A stretch of 64,000 nt of DNA from Rossellomorea arthrocnemi (GTDB lineage Bacteria > Bacillota > Bacilli > Bacillales > Bacillaceae_B): assembly GCF_904424705.1 (NCBI RefSeq), contig NZ_CAJGBF010000001.1, positions 186,001 to 250,000 on the forward strand, written 5' to 3'. The position numbers and the translations under genes were made by a program. Below, piece after piece: positions 43,933 through 52,723 of this stretch; position 1 is the first letter of the stretch, and each line of letters starts with the position of its first letter. The notes beneath the pieces were generated by a model, which did not search any database, was not told the origin of the DNA, and saw only the letters and a list, made by a program, of their open reading frames with translations.

Positions 43933-45235
43933 CTGTTGTTTGGGAAGGGGTGGATGATGTTGTGCCTTCGCCCTTTCCTTTATAGATGGGGAAGGAGAGA
44001 ATGACGGAGGTGCCTTTGTTCGGTTTGCTTAGGACATTGATGGTGCCTTTCATGCCTTCGACGAGCTGGAACACGGTCATCATGCCGAGGCCGGTTCCGT
44101 TTTTTCCTTTCATGGAAAAGTACGGTTCTCCGAGTCTCATGAGTTGTTCTTTCGTCATGCCCATTCCTGTATCGTTAATGACGATGAATACCTTTTCTTC
44201 TTCATGATAGCTGAAGAGGCGGAGCGTCCCACCCGTTTCCATCGCCTCCAAGCCATTTTTCATCACATTGATGAGAATTTGCTGCAGCTTGTTGGGATCA
44301 CCCTTGATTGAATCGTGGTGAAGGATATTCGCTCTCAGAGTGATGCCTTTTTTGACGGCAAGGGGCATGATGATTTCCTTTGAGCGATTGATTTCATCCC
44401 GGACCCCCACTTCCTCCTCCAGCTCCGGATGGGGTCTTGCAAAGTTTAAATACTGGTTGATGACCTCTGTGGCACGGTCGATTTCACTGACGGCGACCTG
44501 GGATAATTCTTTATTGGTCGTGATGTTGGATGGATCTTCATTGATCAACTGCAGGAAGCCTTTCACCGTTGTCAGAGGATTTCGGACTTCGTGACTCATG
44601 CTGGCAGCAAGGTGACTGACCACCTGCATTTTCTCGTATTTGATCGACTTCAATTGAAAGATATTGATTGTTCGAATAATCTCACATAAATAACAGACAA
44701 AAAACGTGGATCCTGTCAGAACCGCTGTATAGATCGGGAACGAGATCGGCTGACCGAATCCAACGATCAACGCCGGAATCCATAAGGAAAGAACCGAATA
44801 ACCGAACGACAAAGCCGTATACGAATAGACCCTCACTCTCAATGCTTTATTCTTCATTTTGGGGCGAAGATACAGGATCACTGCGGTGAAAAAGACTGCC
44901 ATGATCACCGTAACGACCACCCCCGGTCCCCACATAGGGACGCGGATGGCAATCATTGTGACTGCAAGCCACGGCAGTACCCGTTTCCCTCCATAAATCC
45001 CCCCCAGTAGAAAAGGGATAAACCGCAAGTCATAGAGGAATCCATCTTCCAACTGGACGGACAAACCCAGACTTAGAATCATAAGAAACGAACTGATCAA
45101 GTAAATCGAAAGAGGTTTCATGTGAATTTTATGTACTTTATTCCTGGATAGAAATTGAAAGTTCAACAGCAAAATGACAATTAAAATGACAAGGAGATTA
45201 ATCAGTAGACCGGTCAATAACTCAGAATGATGCAT
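43910..45235 (-). CDS. KinB-like sensor histidine kinase with 5TMR-LYT domain
   Basis: About 441 residues. Six membrane helices cover about residues 1-190, with the 5TMR-LYT mark DLRFIPFLLGGIYGGKR, then HisKA (AASMSHEVRNPLTTVKGFLQ) and HATPase_c (NVMKNGLEAM, NDTGMGM, GTGLGMM). There is no PAS domain. The layout equals KinB of Bacillus subtilis, a kinase feeding the Spo0 relay; no regulator is adjacent, as expected for phosphorelay kinases. The start is the ATG behind GTGGGGAT. The C-terminal TTEVRPSLH is encoded by a palindromic element. Confidence 0.82.
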   Translation of the reverse strand: MHHSELLTGLLINLLVILIVILLLNFQFLSRNKVHKIHMKPLSIYLISSFLMILSLGLSVQLEDGFLYDLRFIPFLLGGIYGGKRVLPWLAVTMIAIRVPMWGPGVVVTVIMAVFFTAVILYLRPKMKNKALRVRVYSYTALSFGYSVLSLWIPALIVGFGQPISFPIYTAVLTGSTFFVCYLCEIIRTINIFQLKSIKYEKMQVVSHLAASMSHEVRNPLTTVKGFLQLINEDPSNITTNKELSQVAVSEIDRATEVINQYLNFARPHPELEEEVGVRDEINRSKEIIMPLAVKKGITLRANILHHDSIKGDPNKLQQILINVMKNGLEAMETGGTLRLFSYHEEEKVFIVINDTGMGMTKEQLMRLGEPYFSMKGKNGTGLGMMTVFQLVEGMKGTINVLSKPNKGTSVILSFPIYKGKGEGTTSSTPSQTTEVRPSLH

Positions 45236-45473
45236 CGGTATTGCATCCCCACTTTCAACTTTTTTCAATATTAAAAAATCAATCTTCTTTCATTATTATA
45301 ACGGAATTTGACCAATTGTATATCACCATTAAAAAGTCCCAACTTTAATGCCCATTTTAGTGCGAAAATTAGAAAAATATCCAAATATCTCACTTGATAC
45401 ATTTCGGCAACGGAAGTCTATTCCGACTTCGGGAGGGTTGCAATAAAGTAAGTTATCCCCTGCTCAAATCTTA

Positions 45474-45532
45474 TTGACAATGATTATCATTCTTAGTATA
45501 TTGTTACTATGGTGAGAATGATTATCAATATT
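45474..45532 (+). promoter_or_regulatory. Fur-controlled promoter
   Basis: TTGACA (45474-45479) and TATATT (45497-45502) have 17-base spacing. A Fur box GACAATGATTATCATTCTT lies between them (45476-45494), and a second, GAGAATGATTATCAATATT, lies at 45514-45532 over the start of the transcript. Both match the GATAATGATTATCATTATC consensus closely. Confidence 0.9.
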
Positions 45533-45554
45533 AATTAGAAAGAAGGAAACCAAA

Positions 45555-46487
45555 TTGAAAAAAGTACTGATCCCTCTCCTGCTTATGGCAGTTTTCATCC
45601 TTCAAGCCTGTGGCAGCACCGAGTCTTCAAAGACAGAACAAAAAGAAGGCAAAGGTAAAGACGACGCACCTGAAACGATTACATATGAATCTGAAACTGG
45701 ACCTGTTGAGGTTCCCGCCAATCCAACGCGTATCGTGGCCCTTTCAAACGCACCAAATGTCCTTGCCTTGGAAGGTAAAATAGTCGGAGTCGATGAATGG
45801 ACAAATAAGAATCCCCTTTTTCAAGAAAAGTTGAAAGGCATTGAAGTCGTGTCCGAAGACAATATCGAGAAAATCGTTGAGCTGGAACCTGATCTCATCA
45901 TTGTGGGGTCACAAGCGAAAAACATCGATAAGATGAGTGAAATCGCTCCTACGGTTGCTTATACATGGGGGAACTTGGATTACCTGGAACAACAGATTGA
46001 AATCGGCAAGCTTCTCAATAAAGAGAAGGAAGCAAATGAATGGGTGGATGATTTCACCGCCCGTGCCGAAGAAGCAGGGCAAGAGATTAAAGAAAAGATT
46101 GGTGAAGACGCCACCATATCGGTCTTTGAATATGATACGAAGTCCGCTTATGTATTCGGGAACAACTGGGCCCGTGGCACGGAATTACTCTATCAGACCA
46201 TGAAACTCAATATGCCTGAAAAAGTGAAAGAAAATGCATTAGGACCAGGCTACTATGCTCTGAGCACCGAAGTCCTTCCTGAGTTCGCGGGGGATTATAT
46301 CGTCCTTAGTAAAAACCAGGACGGGGACGGTTCATTCCTGGAAACACAGACGTGGAAGAATATCCCTGCGGTTAAAAACAATAGAGTCATAGAATTAGAT
46401 ACGAAAGCGATCACTTATAGTGATCCCATCACACTTGAATATCTTCTGGATATCTTTAAAAAAGCATTCCTTGAAGAGATGAACTAA
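45555..46487 (+). CDS. Iron-siderophore ABC transporter binding lipoprotein
   Basis: A 310-residue FecB/BtuF-like (Peripla_BP_2) protein with lipobox LQAC and the lead strand TYESETGPVEVPANPTRIVAL. It also has VELEPDLIIVGSQ and a C-terminal VIELDTKAITYSDPITLEYLL. It captures ferric siderophore on the outer face of the membrane. The TTG start follows AGAAGGAAA. Two Fur boxes show iron repression. No permease or ATPase is adjacent, so it must share a transporter encoded elsewhere. Confidence 0.88.
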   Translation: MKKVLIPLLLMAVFILQACGSTESSKTEQKEGKGKDDAPETITYESETGPVEVPANPTRIVALSNAPNVLALEGKIVGVDEWTNKNPLFQEKLKGIEVVSEDNIEKIVELEPDLIIVGSQAKNIDKMSEIAPTVAYTWGNLDYLEQQIEIGKLLNKEKEANEWVDDFTARAEEAGQEIKEKIGEDATISVFEYDTKSAYVFGNNWARGTELLYQTMKLNMPEKVKENALGPGYYALSTEVLPEFAGDYIVLSKNQDGDGSFLETQTWKNIPAVKNNRVIELDTKAITYSDPITLEYLLDIFKKAFLEEMN

Positions 46488-46497
46488 ATCATCGATG

Positions 46498-46533
46498 AAA
46501 AAGCGCATGGATTTTAGAGTCCATGCGCTTTTT
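46498..46533. terminator. Bidirectional terminator between convergent genes
   Basis: A perfect 14-base stem AAAAAGCGCATGGA / TCCATGCGCTTTTT with an 8-base loop. Confidence 0.9.
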
Positions 46534-46571
46534 TCATTAGTTATTCACTCTCATGAGCAATCCATATATGA

Positions 46572-47975
46572 CTACAGTGGCAGCCGGATCACAAACCTCG
46601 TCCCCTCACCCTTCTCACTGAACACATCGATCGTCCCTTCATGCATGAGCACCAATTGCTTCACAATGGAGAGCCCAATGCCGAATTCACCATATGGGTT
46701 GTTGGTCCGGGACAGGTCCGCTTTGTAGAACCTGCGCCAAATCGATTTGATTTCCTCCGGGTCCATGCCGATTCCGGTGTCTTCGATTTCGATGACGGTT
46801 TCCTTCCCGGAAGTGGATCCCCTTAACGTGATCGTTCCCCCGGTGGTGAATTGAATGCTGTTTTTCGTAATGTTGATCAATATTTGGATGAGACGGTCGT
46901 AGTCGGCGTGTATCAAAACGTCCGAATCTGCAAGAATACTGATTTCATTTCCTTTTTCTTCAGCTTGAAAATCAAGTTGTTCCTTGATGACCTCGAACAT
47001 ATCGAGGAGAGGCAGGGTCACTTTCGTGAGGATCACCTGGTTGGATCGAATTTTTTCATAATCCAGGTTCTCATTCACCAGTCGGATAAGCCTCTTCGTT
47101 TCCTGGCTGACGAGACCGAAGCTTTTTTCTTTCTGTTCTTCGGGGATCATGTCGTTTCGAATTCCCTCGATGACACCGCGAATCGTTGTCAGTGGTGTTC
47201 TCAGTTCGTGGGAAACATCCGCCATGAACTGCCTTCTCCGGTTTTCCAATGTATCGATTTCCTCTTTCGAAGCCTGAAGTTTCGTCACCATTTCATTAAA
47301 GTCTTCGGCAAGGTCACCGATTTCATCGAAGTTGGAGCTTGGGACGTGAACGTCATAGTGACCCGACGACACCCGGGAAGTGGCGTCCCTGATCCTCTGA
47401 ATCCGCTTCACGTGAAGCTTCGACAGGAACCAGCTGACCAATAGTGAAATCGCGAGGGCCAGGAGTGCGATATAGAGAAGATAGTGATTAATCTCACTCA
47501 GCATTTCCCTCGAACCGCTGATGGGGGAAATCAAGATTAATCCCCCCGTCAGCTGATCATTGACGATCCGGGGCATGATCACAAGGGACACGGCCTGATT
47601 AAAGCGGCCGAAATCTTTTTTGAGGGGGACGGTTTCACCGCTTTCGATTTTTTGCCACTCTTCTTTCGAGAGCTCGATCCGCGGATAAACTCCACCTCTG
47701 GAGAATGAAACTTCCCCTTGACGGTTGAACGTGATCACGTCGATGTTCCGCGCATGAAGCAAGTTGCTGTATTCTTCAAGATAGAGAGGCCTTCTTGGGC
47801 TTGGTCTTTCAAGGTCCGATAATATTTTCTCCCCATATGTTCTCAGTTCTGTGACCTTGTTTTCATACACAAGATTTTCGACATAATGGGAAAACAGGAT
47901 GCCGAGGATCATGAAGGCGATGATGAGGACACTTGTGTGGCTGAGTAACAGCTGATAAAGATACCTAAATTTCAT
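46572..47975 (-). CDS. Membrane sensor histidine kinase with HAMP
   Basis: About 467 residues. Membrane helices at about 7-28 and 165-185 bracket an extracellular domain, followed by HAMP (KRIQRIRDATSRVSSGHYDV), HisKA (MADVSHELRTPLTTIRGV) and HATPase_c (NITKNSIQF, IEDTGIGMD, GEFGIGLSIVKQL). The start overlaps the end of the regulator gene by 11 bases. It is close to genes for a foldase and HtrA protease, which suggests envelope or secretion stress sensing, but the sequence is not clearly CssS. Confidence 0.85.
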   Translation of the reverse strand: MKFRYLYQLLLSHTSVLIIAFMILGILFSHYVENLVYENKVTELRTYGEKILSDLERPSPRRPLYLEEYSNLLHARNIDVITFNRQGEVSFSRGGVYPRIELSKEEWQKIESGETVPLKKDFGRFNQAVSLVIMPRIVNDQLTGGLILISPISGSREMLSEINHYLLYIALLALAISLLVSWFLSKLHVKRIQRIRDATSRVSSGHYDVHVPSSNFDEIGDLAEDFNEMVTKLQASKEEIDTLENRRRQFMADVSHELRTPLTTIRGVIEGIRNDMIPEEQKEKSFGLVSQETKRLIRLVNENLDYEKIRSNQVILTKVTLPLLDMFEVIKEQLDFQAEEKGNEISILADSDVLIHADYDRLIQILINITKNSIQFTTGGTITLRGSTSGKETVIEIEDTGIGMDPEEIKSIWRRFYKADLSRTNNPYGEFGIGLSIVKQLVLMHEGTIDVFSEKGEGTRFVIRLPL

Positions 47976-48669
47976 CCCCGGCCGCCGTCTCATCGAATTT
48001 ATACCCTACTCCCCAGACCGTATGCAGATACGGCTTGTCCTTGCTCCCGATCTTGTTGCGCAGCCGCTTGATATGGACATCCACCGTCCGCTCATCCCCA
48101 TAGAAATCATACCCCCAAACGCGTTCAAGAAGCTGCTCCCTCGAGAACACTTGCCGGGGATTCTGTGAAAGATAATACAGCAATTCGAATTCCTTTGGTG
48201 TCAGATTGGTAAGGGGAACTCCTTTCAGAAAGACTTCACGGGTTTCCTTACTGATCCGGAAATCAGTCGTGGAAACATCCTGAGTTCCTGGTGTACTGGG
48301 TTTGTCCCCTTGATACCGCCGGGAGACAGCCCGGATTCTCGCCATCAGGGCAAGAGGCGAGAAGGGCTTGGTCACATAATCATCGGCACCGAGTTCGAGA
48401 CCGAGCACCTGATCGGACTCACTATCCTTCGCCGTCAGCATGATGACCGGTACTTGAGACCCTTCTTCCCTGATTTTCCTGCAAATGGTGACGCCGTCCA
48501 TTCCGGGAAGCATCCAGTCCAGAATGACGAGATCCCACTCCCCTTCCTTATATCGCCTGTACCCTTCAGCACCGTCGTGGACAAACTCCCCATGAATGTC
48601 TTCTTTTGAAAAAAACATTTCAAGCATGCTTGTCACACTTTTATTGTCTTCAACGACCAGCACGTTCAT
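47965..48669 (-). CDS. OmpR-family response regulator
   Basis: A 234-residue regulator with receiver motifs VLVVEDNKSV, LVILDWMLPGMDG and VTKPFSPLALMARI, and a Trans_reg_C domain with NLTPKEFELLYYLSQNP, RTVDVHIKRLRNKI and LHTVWGVGYKF. The ATG chosen is eight bases after AAAGGAG. It is the first gene of the two-component operon. It may control the repeat protein gene just upstream; this is an inference from position. Confidence 0.9.
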   Translation of the reverse strand: MNVLVVEDNKSVTSMLEMFFSKEDIHGEFVHDGAEGYRRYKEGEWDLVILDWMLPGMDGVTICRKIREEGSQVPVIMLTAKDSESDQVLGLELGADDYVTKPFSPLALMARIRAVSRRYQGDKPSTPGTQDVSTTDFRISKETREVFLKGVPLTNLTPKEFELLYYLSQNPRQVFSREQLLERVWGYDFYGDERTVDVHIKRLRNKIGSKDKPYLHTVWGVGYKFDETAAGDEI

Positions 48670-48740
48670 CAACATCACTCCTTTCCCAATTTCTCCTTAT
48701 GTAAATTATAGACGTTTTTACCGTTTCATTCTATCCTAAT

Positions 48741-48766
48741 GAAAAACCCCCGCACCTTGGCGGGGA
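48741..48766 (-). terminator. Terminator of the repeat-protein gene
   Basis: CCCCGCC and GGTGCGGGG form a short G/C-rich stem followed by five U residues on the minus strand. Confidence 0.75.
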
Positions 48767-48775
48767 TTTCCATTC

Positions 48776-49636
48776 TTATAATGATTCACTTTGAGATTCG
48801 GTTCCTTGGTTATTTTGCTCTGTGGCTTCAGGTTCTTTCCCATGGCCCGGACCGTGATGACCTTTACCACCCATACGGAAAAAGGAGCCTTCTTCCTTAT
48901 TGAAAGGGAAGAAATCCAATTTCTTCGCTTCATCAGCATGATCAGTCATGATTTCTTCCATCAGTTCCTTCGACGTTTTACCTTCCGTTTCAACACCCAG
49001 TTCTTTCGCGGCTTTCAGGATGGACGCCTCGAATACTTCCTGCCTTACCTCATGACGATCTTTTCCTTCTGTCTCGATGCCAAGATCCTTTGCCTGTTTC
49101 AAAAGTGCGGCTTCTCTTACTTCATCAGCAATTGCTTTCAGATCCTTGCCATCGGTTTCGATTCCAAGTTCTTTCGCTTCCTGTTTCACCAGGGTTTCTC
49201 TCACTTCCTGTGCCAATTCCTCCTGCTCTTTTCCTTCAGTTGAAATCCCCAGTTCCTTCGCTTTCTTGTTCAGTTCCACCTGACGGATTTCCTCCATTAG
49301 GGCACGGTGATCTTTTCCTTCAGTGTCAATACCTAATGACTTCGCTCTTTTTTCAAGTTCGGCACCCATGATTTCTTTGGCAAGTTCCCGTGCATCCTTA
49401 TCGGTCGTGTCGATGCCAAGTTCTTTAGCCTTTTCCTTCACCTGCTCCTCATTCAAATGGAGCTTTCCTTGCCCGGCGTGATGGCCGCCAAATACCGGCT
49501 CCGACTTTTCGCTTGCAACCGCCGAATCATTTGTCTTCCCTGCATCCTCTTCAGCGGCAAAGGCTGGAATGGCCCCGAGAATCCCGACTGTTAGGGCACC
49601 TGTCAGTACATACGTTAGCGTTCGTTTCTTATTCAT
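48776..49636 (-). CDS. Secreted protein with six 28-residue helical repeats
   Basis: A 286-residue protein with a signal peptide (TYVLTGALTVGILGAIPAFA, cleavage after AFA) and no anchor. Residues about 65-232 are six tandem 28-residue repeats with the core AKELGI(D/E/S)TEGKD, then a charged helix ending in (E/K)-x-x-L-x-K. The tail is glycine- and histidine-rich (GGKGHHGPGHGKE), then Gln-rich. The repeats suggest a rod-like or binding surface; the GHH tail might bind metal. Its function is not known. An AGGAGG site fixes the start. Confidence 0.7.
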   Translation of the reverse strand: MNKKRTLTYVLTGALTVGILGAIPAFAAEEDAGKTNDSAVASEKSEPVFGGHHAGQGKLHLNEEQVKEKAKELGIDTTDKDARELAKEIMGAELEKRAKSLGIDTEGKDHRALMEEIRQVELNKKAKELGISTEGKEQEELAQEVRETLVKQEAKELGIETDGKDLKAIADEVREAALLKQAKDLGIETEGKDRHEVRQEVFEASILKAAKELGVETEGKTSKELMEEIMTDHADEAKKLDFFPFNKEEGSFFRMGGKGHHGPGHGKEPEATEQNNQGTESQSESL

Positions 49637-49736
49637 TCTTTTTCCTCCTTTTTCATGTGACAGTCACCTTGTCCAGTGGCTGCACTGTCAGTATTTCCAG
49701 AAAATATGACCAAATCATGAACAAACAATGACCGGT

Positions 49737-50624
49737 TTATGAATCTTTCAATACATTTTCGATCTTGTAATCCTCTTTCTTTTCCTCAAGCCACGTTCCA
49801 TACTCCGTTTGCAGAGCCTGATCAAACAGAATATCTTTGATTTCATCTTTATGATCGGCAAGAACCGCCTCTTTCGCTTCTTTCTTGTCCGTCACCTTGA
49901 TGATATGGTAGCCAAATTCCGTTTTCACCGGATCACTGATTTCGCCTTTCTTCATGGCAAATGCCTGATCATCAAACTCCGTCACCATTTCTCCTTTTCC
50001 AAAATACCCAAGCTCCCCGCCTGACTCCGCATTAGACGTATCAGTAGAATATTCCTTCGCAAGCTCGGCGAAATCCCCTCCGTCATCAAGCTTCGCCTTC
50101 ACTTCCTCTGCGGTCTTTTCATCTTCTACAAGAATATGACTAGCCTCTACCTGTTCTTGTTGGGCAAACGTATCCTTATTCGCTTCAAAGTATTCCTTTA
50201 TCTGATCATCCGTAATCGAAACTCTACCCTTCAGCAATTTCTCCGTTAACAAGTAAGATTTAATATTCGCTTTGACACTGTCAAGACTTGATCCGCTTGA
50301 CGCTAACGCCTCATTGAAGGCTTCTTCATTCTCATATGAACCTTTAATGTTCTCCAGCTCTTTATCAATCTCACTGTCCTTCACCGTGAGATCTTTCTTA
50401 TCACTTTCAAGCTGCACAATCTTCTCCGCAATCAACGTATCCAGGGCGCCATCCCCATACTGATCCACGAGCGTCGTATACAAGTCCTCTTTACTGATGG
50501 ACTCACTGCCTACCTTCGCCACTACTTCCTCCTTGGAAAAACCAAACACCGCGAGCAGCGAGCCGATGAGAACAACCCCTCCGATAACACTCCATAACGT
50601 GATCGAACGCTTCTTTTTATCCAC
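49737..50624 (-). CDS. PrsA-like foldase (parvulin-type PPIase)
   Basis: A 295-residue extracytoplasmic foldase. It has an N-terminal hydrophobic segment at about 9-29 and no lipobox cysteine, SurA_N-like helices (EVVAKVGSESISKEDLYTTL), a parvulin domain at about 155-250 (VEASHILVEDEKTAEEV, LAKEYSTDTSNAESGGELGYFGKGEM, PVKTEFGYHIIKV) and a helical tail. It assists folding of exported proteins. Bacillus PrsA is usually a lipoprotein, so this form is probably membrane-anchored or secreted. A GTG start follows AAAGGAG. Confidence 0.85.
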   Translation of the reverse strand: MDKKKRSITLWSVIGGVVLIGSLLAVFGFSKEEVVAKVGSESISKEDLYTTLVDQYGDGALDTLIAEKIVQLESDKKDLTVKDSEIDKELENIKGSYENEEAFNEALASSGSSLDSVKANIKSYLLTEKLLKGRVSITDDQIKEYFEANKDTFAQQEQVEASHILVEDEKTAEEVKAKLDDGGDFAELAKEYSTDTSNAESGGELGYFGKGEMVTEFDDQAFAMKKGEISDPVKTEFGYHIIKVTDKKEAKEAVLADHKDEIKDILFDQALQTEYGTWLEEKKEDYKIENVLKDS

Positions 50625-50698
50625 TTACCCGTACTCCTTTATATTCATTTATTTGTATGCTTATTGTTTTGGGTGCCAGGTACAGGTTGGTCGATTTG

Positions 50699-51136
50699 TG
50701 CCTGGCACCTTTCACCCTTTTTGTGCCTGGCACCTTTCACTCTCTTGGTGCCTGGCACCTTTCACCCTTTTTGTGCCTGGCACTTTTCACCCTCTTTGTG
50801 CCTGGCACTTTTCACTCTCTTGGTGCCTGGCACTTTTCACTCTCTTGGTGCCTGGCACCTTTCACTCACTTTGTGCCTGGCACCTTTCACCCTTTTTGTG
50901 CCTGGCACTTTTCACTCTCTTGGTGCCTGGCACCTTTCACTCTCTTTGTGCCTGGCACTTTTCACCCTCTTTGTGCCTGGCACCTTTCACTCTCTTTGTG
51001 CCTGGCACCTTTCACCCTCTTTGTACCTGGCACTTTTCACTCTCTTTGTGCCTGGCACCTTTCACTCTCTTGGTACCTGGCACCTTTCACCCTCTTTGTG
51101 CCTGGCACCTTTCACTCACCTTGTGCCTGGCACCCA
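50699..51136. repeat. Tandem 25-bp array, 18 copies, built on GTGCCTGGCAC
   Basis: Eighteen units start every 25 bases from 50699 to 51124. The unit is GTGCCTGGCAC(C/T)TTTCAC plus (C/T)(C/T)CTTTTT-like, the last truncated. Each unit begins with an 11-base near-palindrome GTGCCTGGCAC. Copies vary at a few positions (GTG/GTA, CC/CT, TTT/TTG). An inverted single copy (GGTGCCAGGTAC) lies just before at 50674. It is located after the htrA stop and before the prsA-like start. Confidence 0.95.
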
Positions 51137-51149
51137 TCCTTCCCTCAAC

Positions 51150-52421
51150 TTATCCATTCATCATGGCATTACTGGTAAGTGTCAGACTGACCGTCATTTC
51201 TTTACCGTCTCGGAAAATGGTAAGGTCAATCTTATCTCCTACTTTCAAGTCACCGTATAGCTGTCTTCTCAATTCGGCCACACTCGCTACAGACTGGCCA
51301 TTCATCTTGGTAATGACATCGCCTTCTTTGATCCCGGCTTTCGCTGCCGCTGATGTTCCATCAATATTGGCAACGATGACCCCTGCTTCCACTGACTCAG
51401 GGAGATTCGGCAGGTAATGGCGCGGTACATCTGAGAGATTCGTCATACCGATTCCGATATACGGGCGCTCCACTTTACCTGTTTTGATGATTTCACTGAC
51501 GATTGGCATGAAATCCTTACTTGGGATTGCAAACCCAAGCCCCTCTACACCAGAGTTCGAAATTTTCGCACTGTTGATTCCGATCAGCTCACCCTTTGAG
51601 TTCAAGAGTGCGCCTCCGCTGTTCCCCGGGTTGATGGCAGCATCTGTTTGGATGACATTCAATTCAGATTCACCTTCAGATGTCTGCACTGGAATGGTGC
51701 GGTCCACGGCACTGACAATTCCTTGTGTCACCGTTCTTGATAAATCGAGTCCGAGGGGATTCCCGATCGCAATCACCTGTTCACCAGCGCGCAGTGCACT
51801 GGAATCACCGACTTCCAACAGGTTGTCTGCATATTTACCATCGATCTTCACTACGGCAAGATCTGTCAGCGGGTCCGCTCCGATCAACTCCCCTTCAGTC
51901 TTTTCACCATCGAAGAGAGACACCTCGATCTTGGAAGCCCCTTCGATCACATGGTTATTGGTGATGATATAAGCACTGTCTCCTTCTTTCTTGAAGAGAA
52001 CCCCTGAACCTGTCCCTGCAGGAGCATCCTGAGAGGCACCCATGCCATTCTGCTTCTGGTAATTGACGATTCCAACGATGGACTCAGATGCATCCTCCAC
52101 AATGTTCGCTACATCTCCACTTTCCGTTGACACCGTTGTAGGAGTGATTCCTGAATTAGCTGAAGTGTCTGCCTGACCATTATCAGCCGCCGACTGCTCA
52201 ATACTTGGCTGAGCCAAGTTCTGAAAGTAGTCGGTTTGAGGCAATACTGTCAGCGTCAGGACTGAACCGATGATCCCCGCACCTACAGTGTTCAGGAATC
52301 CCTTTCCCTTAAACCGTTTCTTCGGTTTGGGAGTCCTCTGCATCTCTTCTTTTTGACTGACTTCTGTATCGTTTGTTTCCGTATGATTCATTTCTTCATT
52401 TTGATTGTTGTGTTCTAGCAT
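51150..52421 (-). CDS. HtrA-type trypsin-like serine protease
   Basis: A 423-residue protein with a cytosolic N-terminus, a membrane helix at about 44-62, a trypsin domain at about 105-310 with the catalytic triad His157 (TNNHVIEG), Asp187 (DPLTDLAVV) and Ser268 (GNSGGALLN), and one PDZ domain at about 320-415 (KAGIKEGDVITKMNG). It degrades misfolded proteins outside the membrane, as HtrA/HtrB of Bacillus. The AGGAGGAAA site fixes the start. Its 3' flank is the 25-bp repeat array. Confidence 0.92.
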   Translation of the reverse strand: MLEHNNQNEEMNHTETNDTEVSQKEEMQRTPKPKKRFKGKGFLNTVGAGIIGSVLTLTVLPQTDYFQNLAQPSIEQSAADNGQADTSANSGITPTTVSTESGDVANIVEDASESIVGIVNYQKQNGMGASQDAPAGTGSGVLFKKEGDSAYIITNNHVIEGASKIEVSLFDGEKTEGELIGADPLTDLAVVKIDGKYADNLLEVGDSSALRAGEQVIAIGNPLGLDLSRTVTQGIVSAVDRTIPVQTSEGESELNVIQTDAAINPGNSGGALLNSKGELIGINSAKISNSGVEGLGFAIPSKDFMPIVSEIIKTGKVERPYIGIGMTNLSDVPRHYLPNLPESVEAGVIVANIDGTSAAAKAGIKEGDVITKMNGQSVASVAELRRQLYGDLKVGDKIDLTIFRDGKEMTVSLTLTSNAMMNG

Positions 52422-52544
52422 GTTATTTCCTCCTCTATTAATTCTGAACTGCTGAGCTTTGCTGTTGATTTCATCTTAGAAGGAAAATGTTACGAAACTA
52501 TTAACAATATGTGTACAGGATGGGAAGTTTTCAGGAAAACAGAA

Positions 52545-52579
52545 AGAACCCTGTGCGTTTTATCAACGCACAGGGTTCT
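52545..52579 (-). terminator. Terminator of the LCP/deacetylase operon
   Basis: A perfect 15-base stem AGAACCCTGTGCGTT / AACGCACAGGGTTCT with a 5-base loop, then TTCTGTTTTC on the minus strand. Confidence 0.85.
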
Positions 52580-52596
52580 ATTCAACATATAGTAGG

Positions 52597-52622
52597 GGGA
52601 CGGACCTTTAAAGGTCCGTCCC
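52597..52622. repeat. Perfect 26-bp GGGACGGACC palindrome
   Basis: GGGACGGACCTTT is followed directly by its reverse complement AAAGGTCCGTCCC. It sits in the gap between htrA and the LCP gene, near the terminator. Similar palindromes occur at 10888 and 43893. Confidence 0.85.
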
Positions 52623-52723
52623 TCATCTTTGTAAAAAAGATAGATTGCTTAGCACTTAATAAATGGAACTTATTAGGACGGAGAATACTTTTCCTTGTTG
52701 TCCTCATAATGAAAGTTAACCAT

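Noticed and set aside
46572..48669. Naming the two-component pair cssRS
   Set aside because: The nearby htrA suggests it, but the kinase linker and outer domain do not resemble what I know of CssS, so no symbol is given.
50497..51417. Three long overlapping plus-strand frames (173-306 codons) over the 25-bp array
   Set aside because: They exist because the 25-base unit has no stop in any frame. The products are pure repeats of the LAPFTLFVPGTFH type, with no ribosome-binding site, and extend into htrA on the opposite strand.
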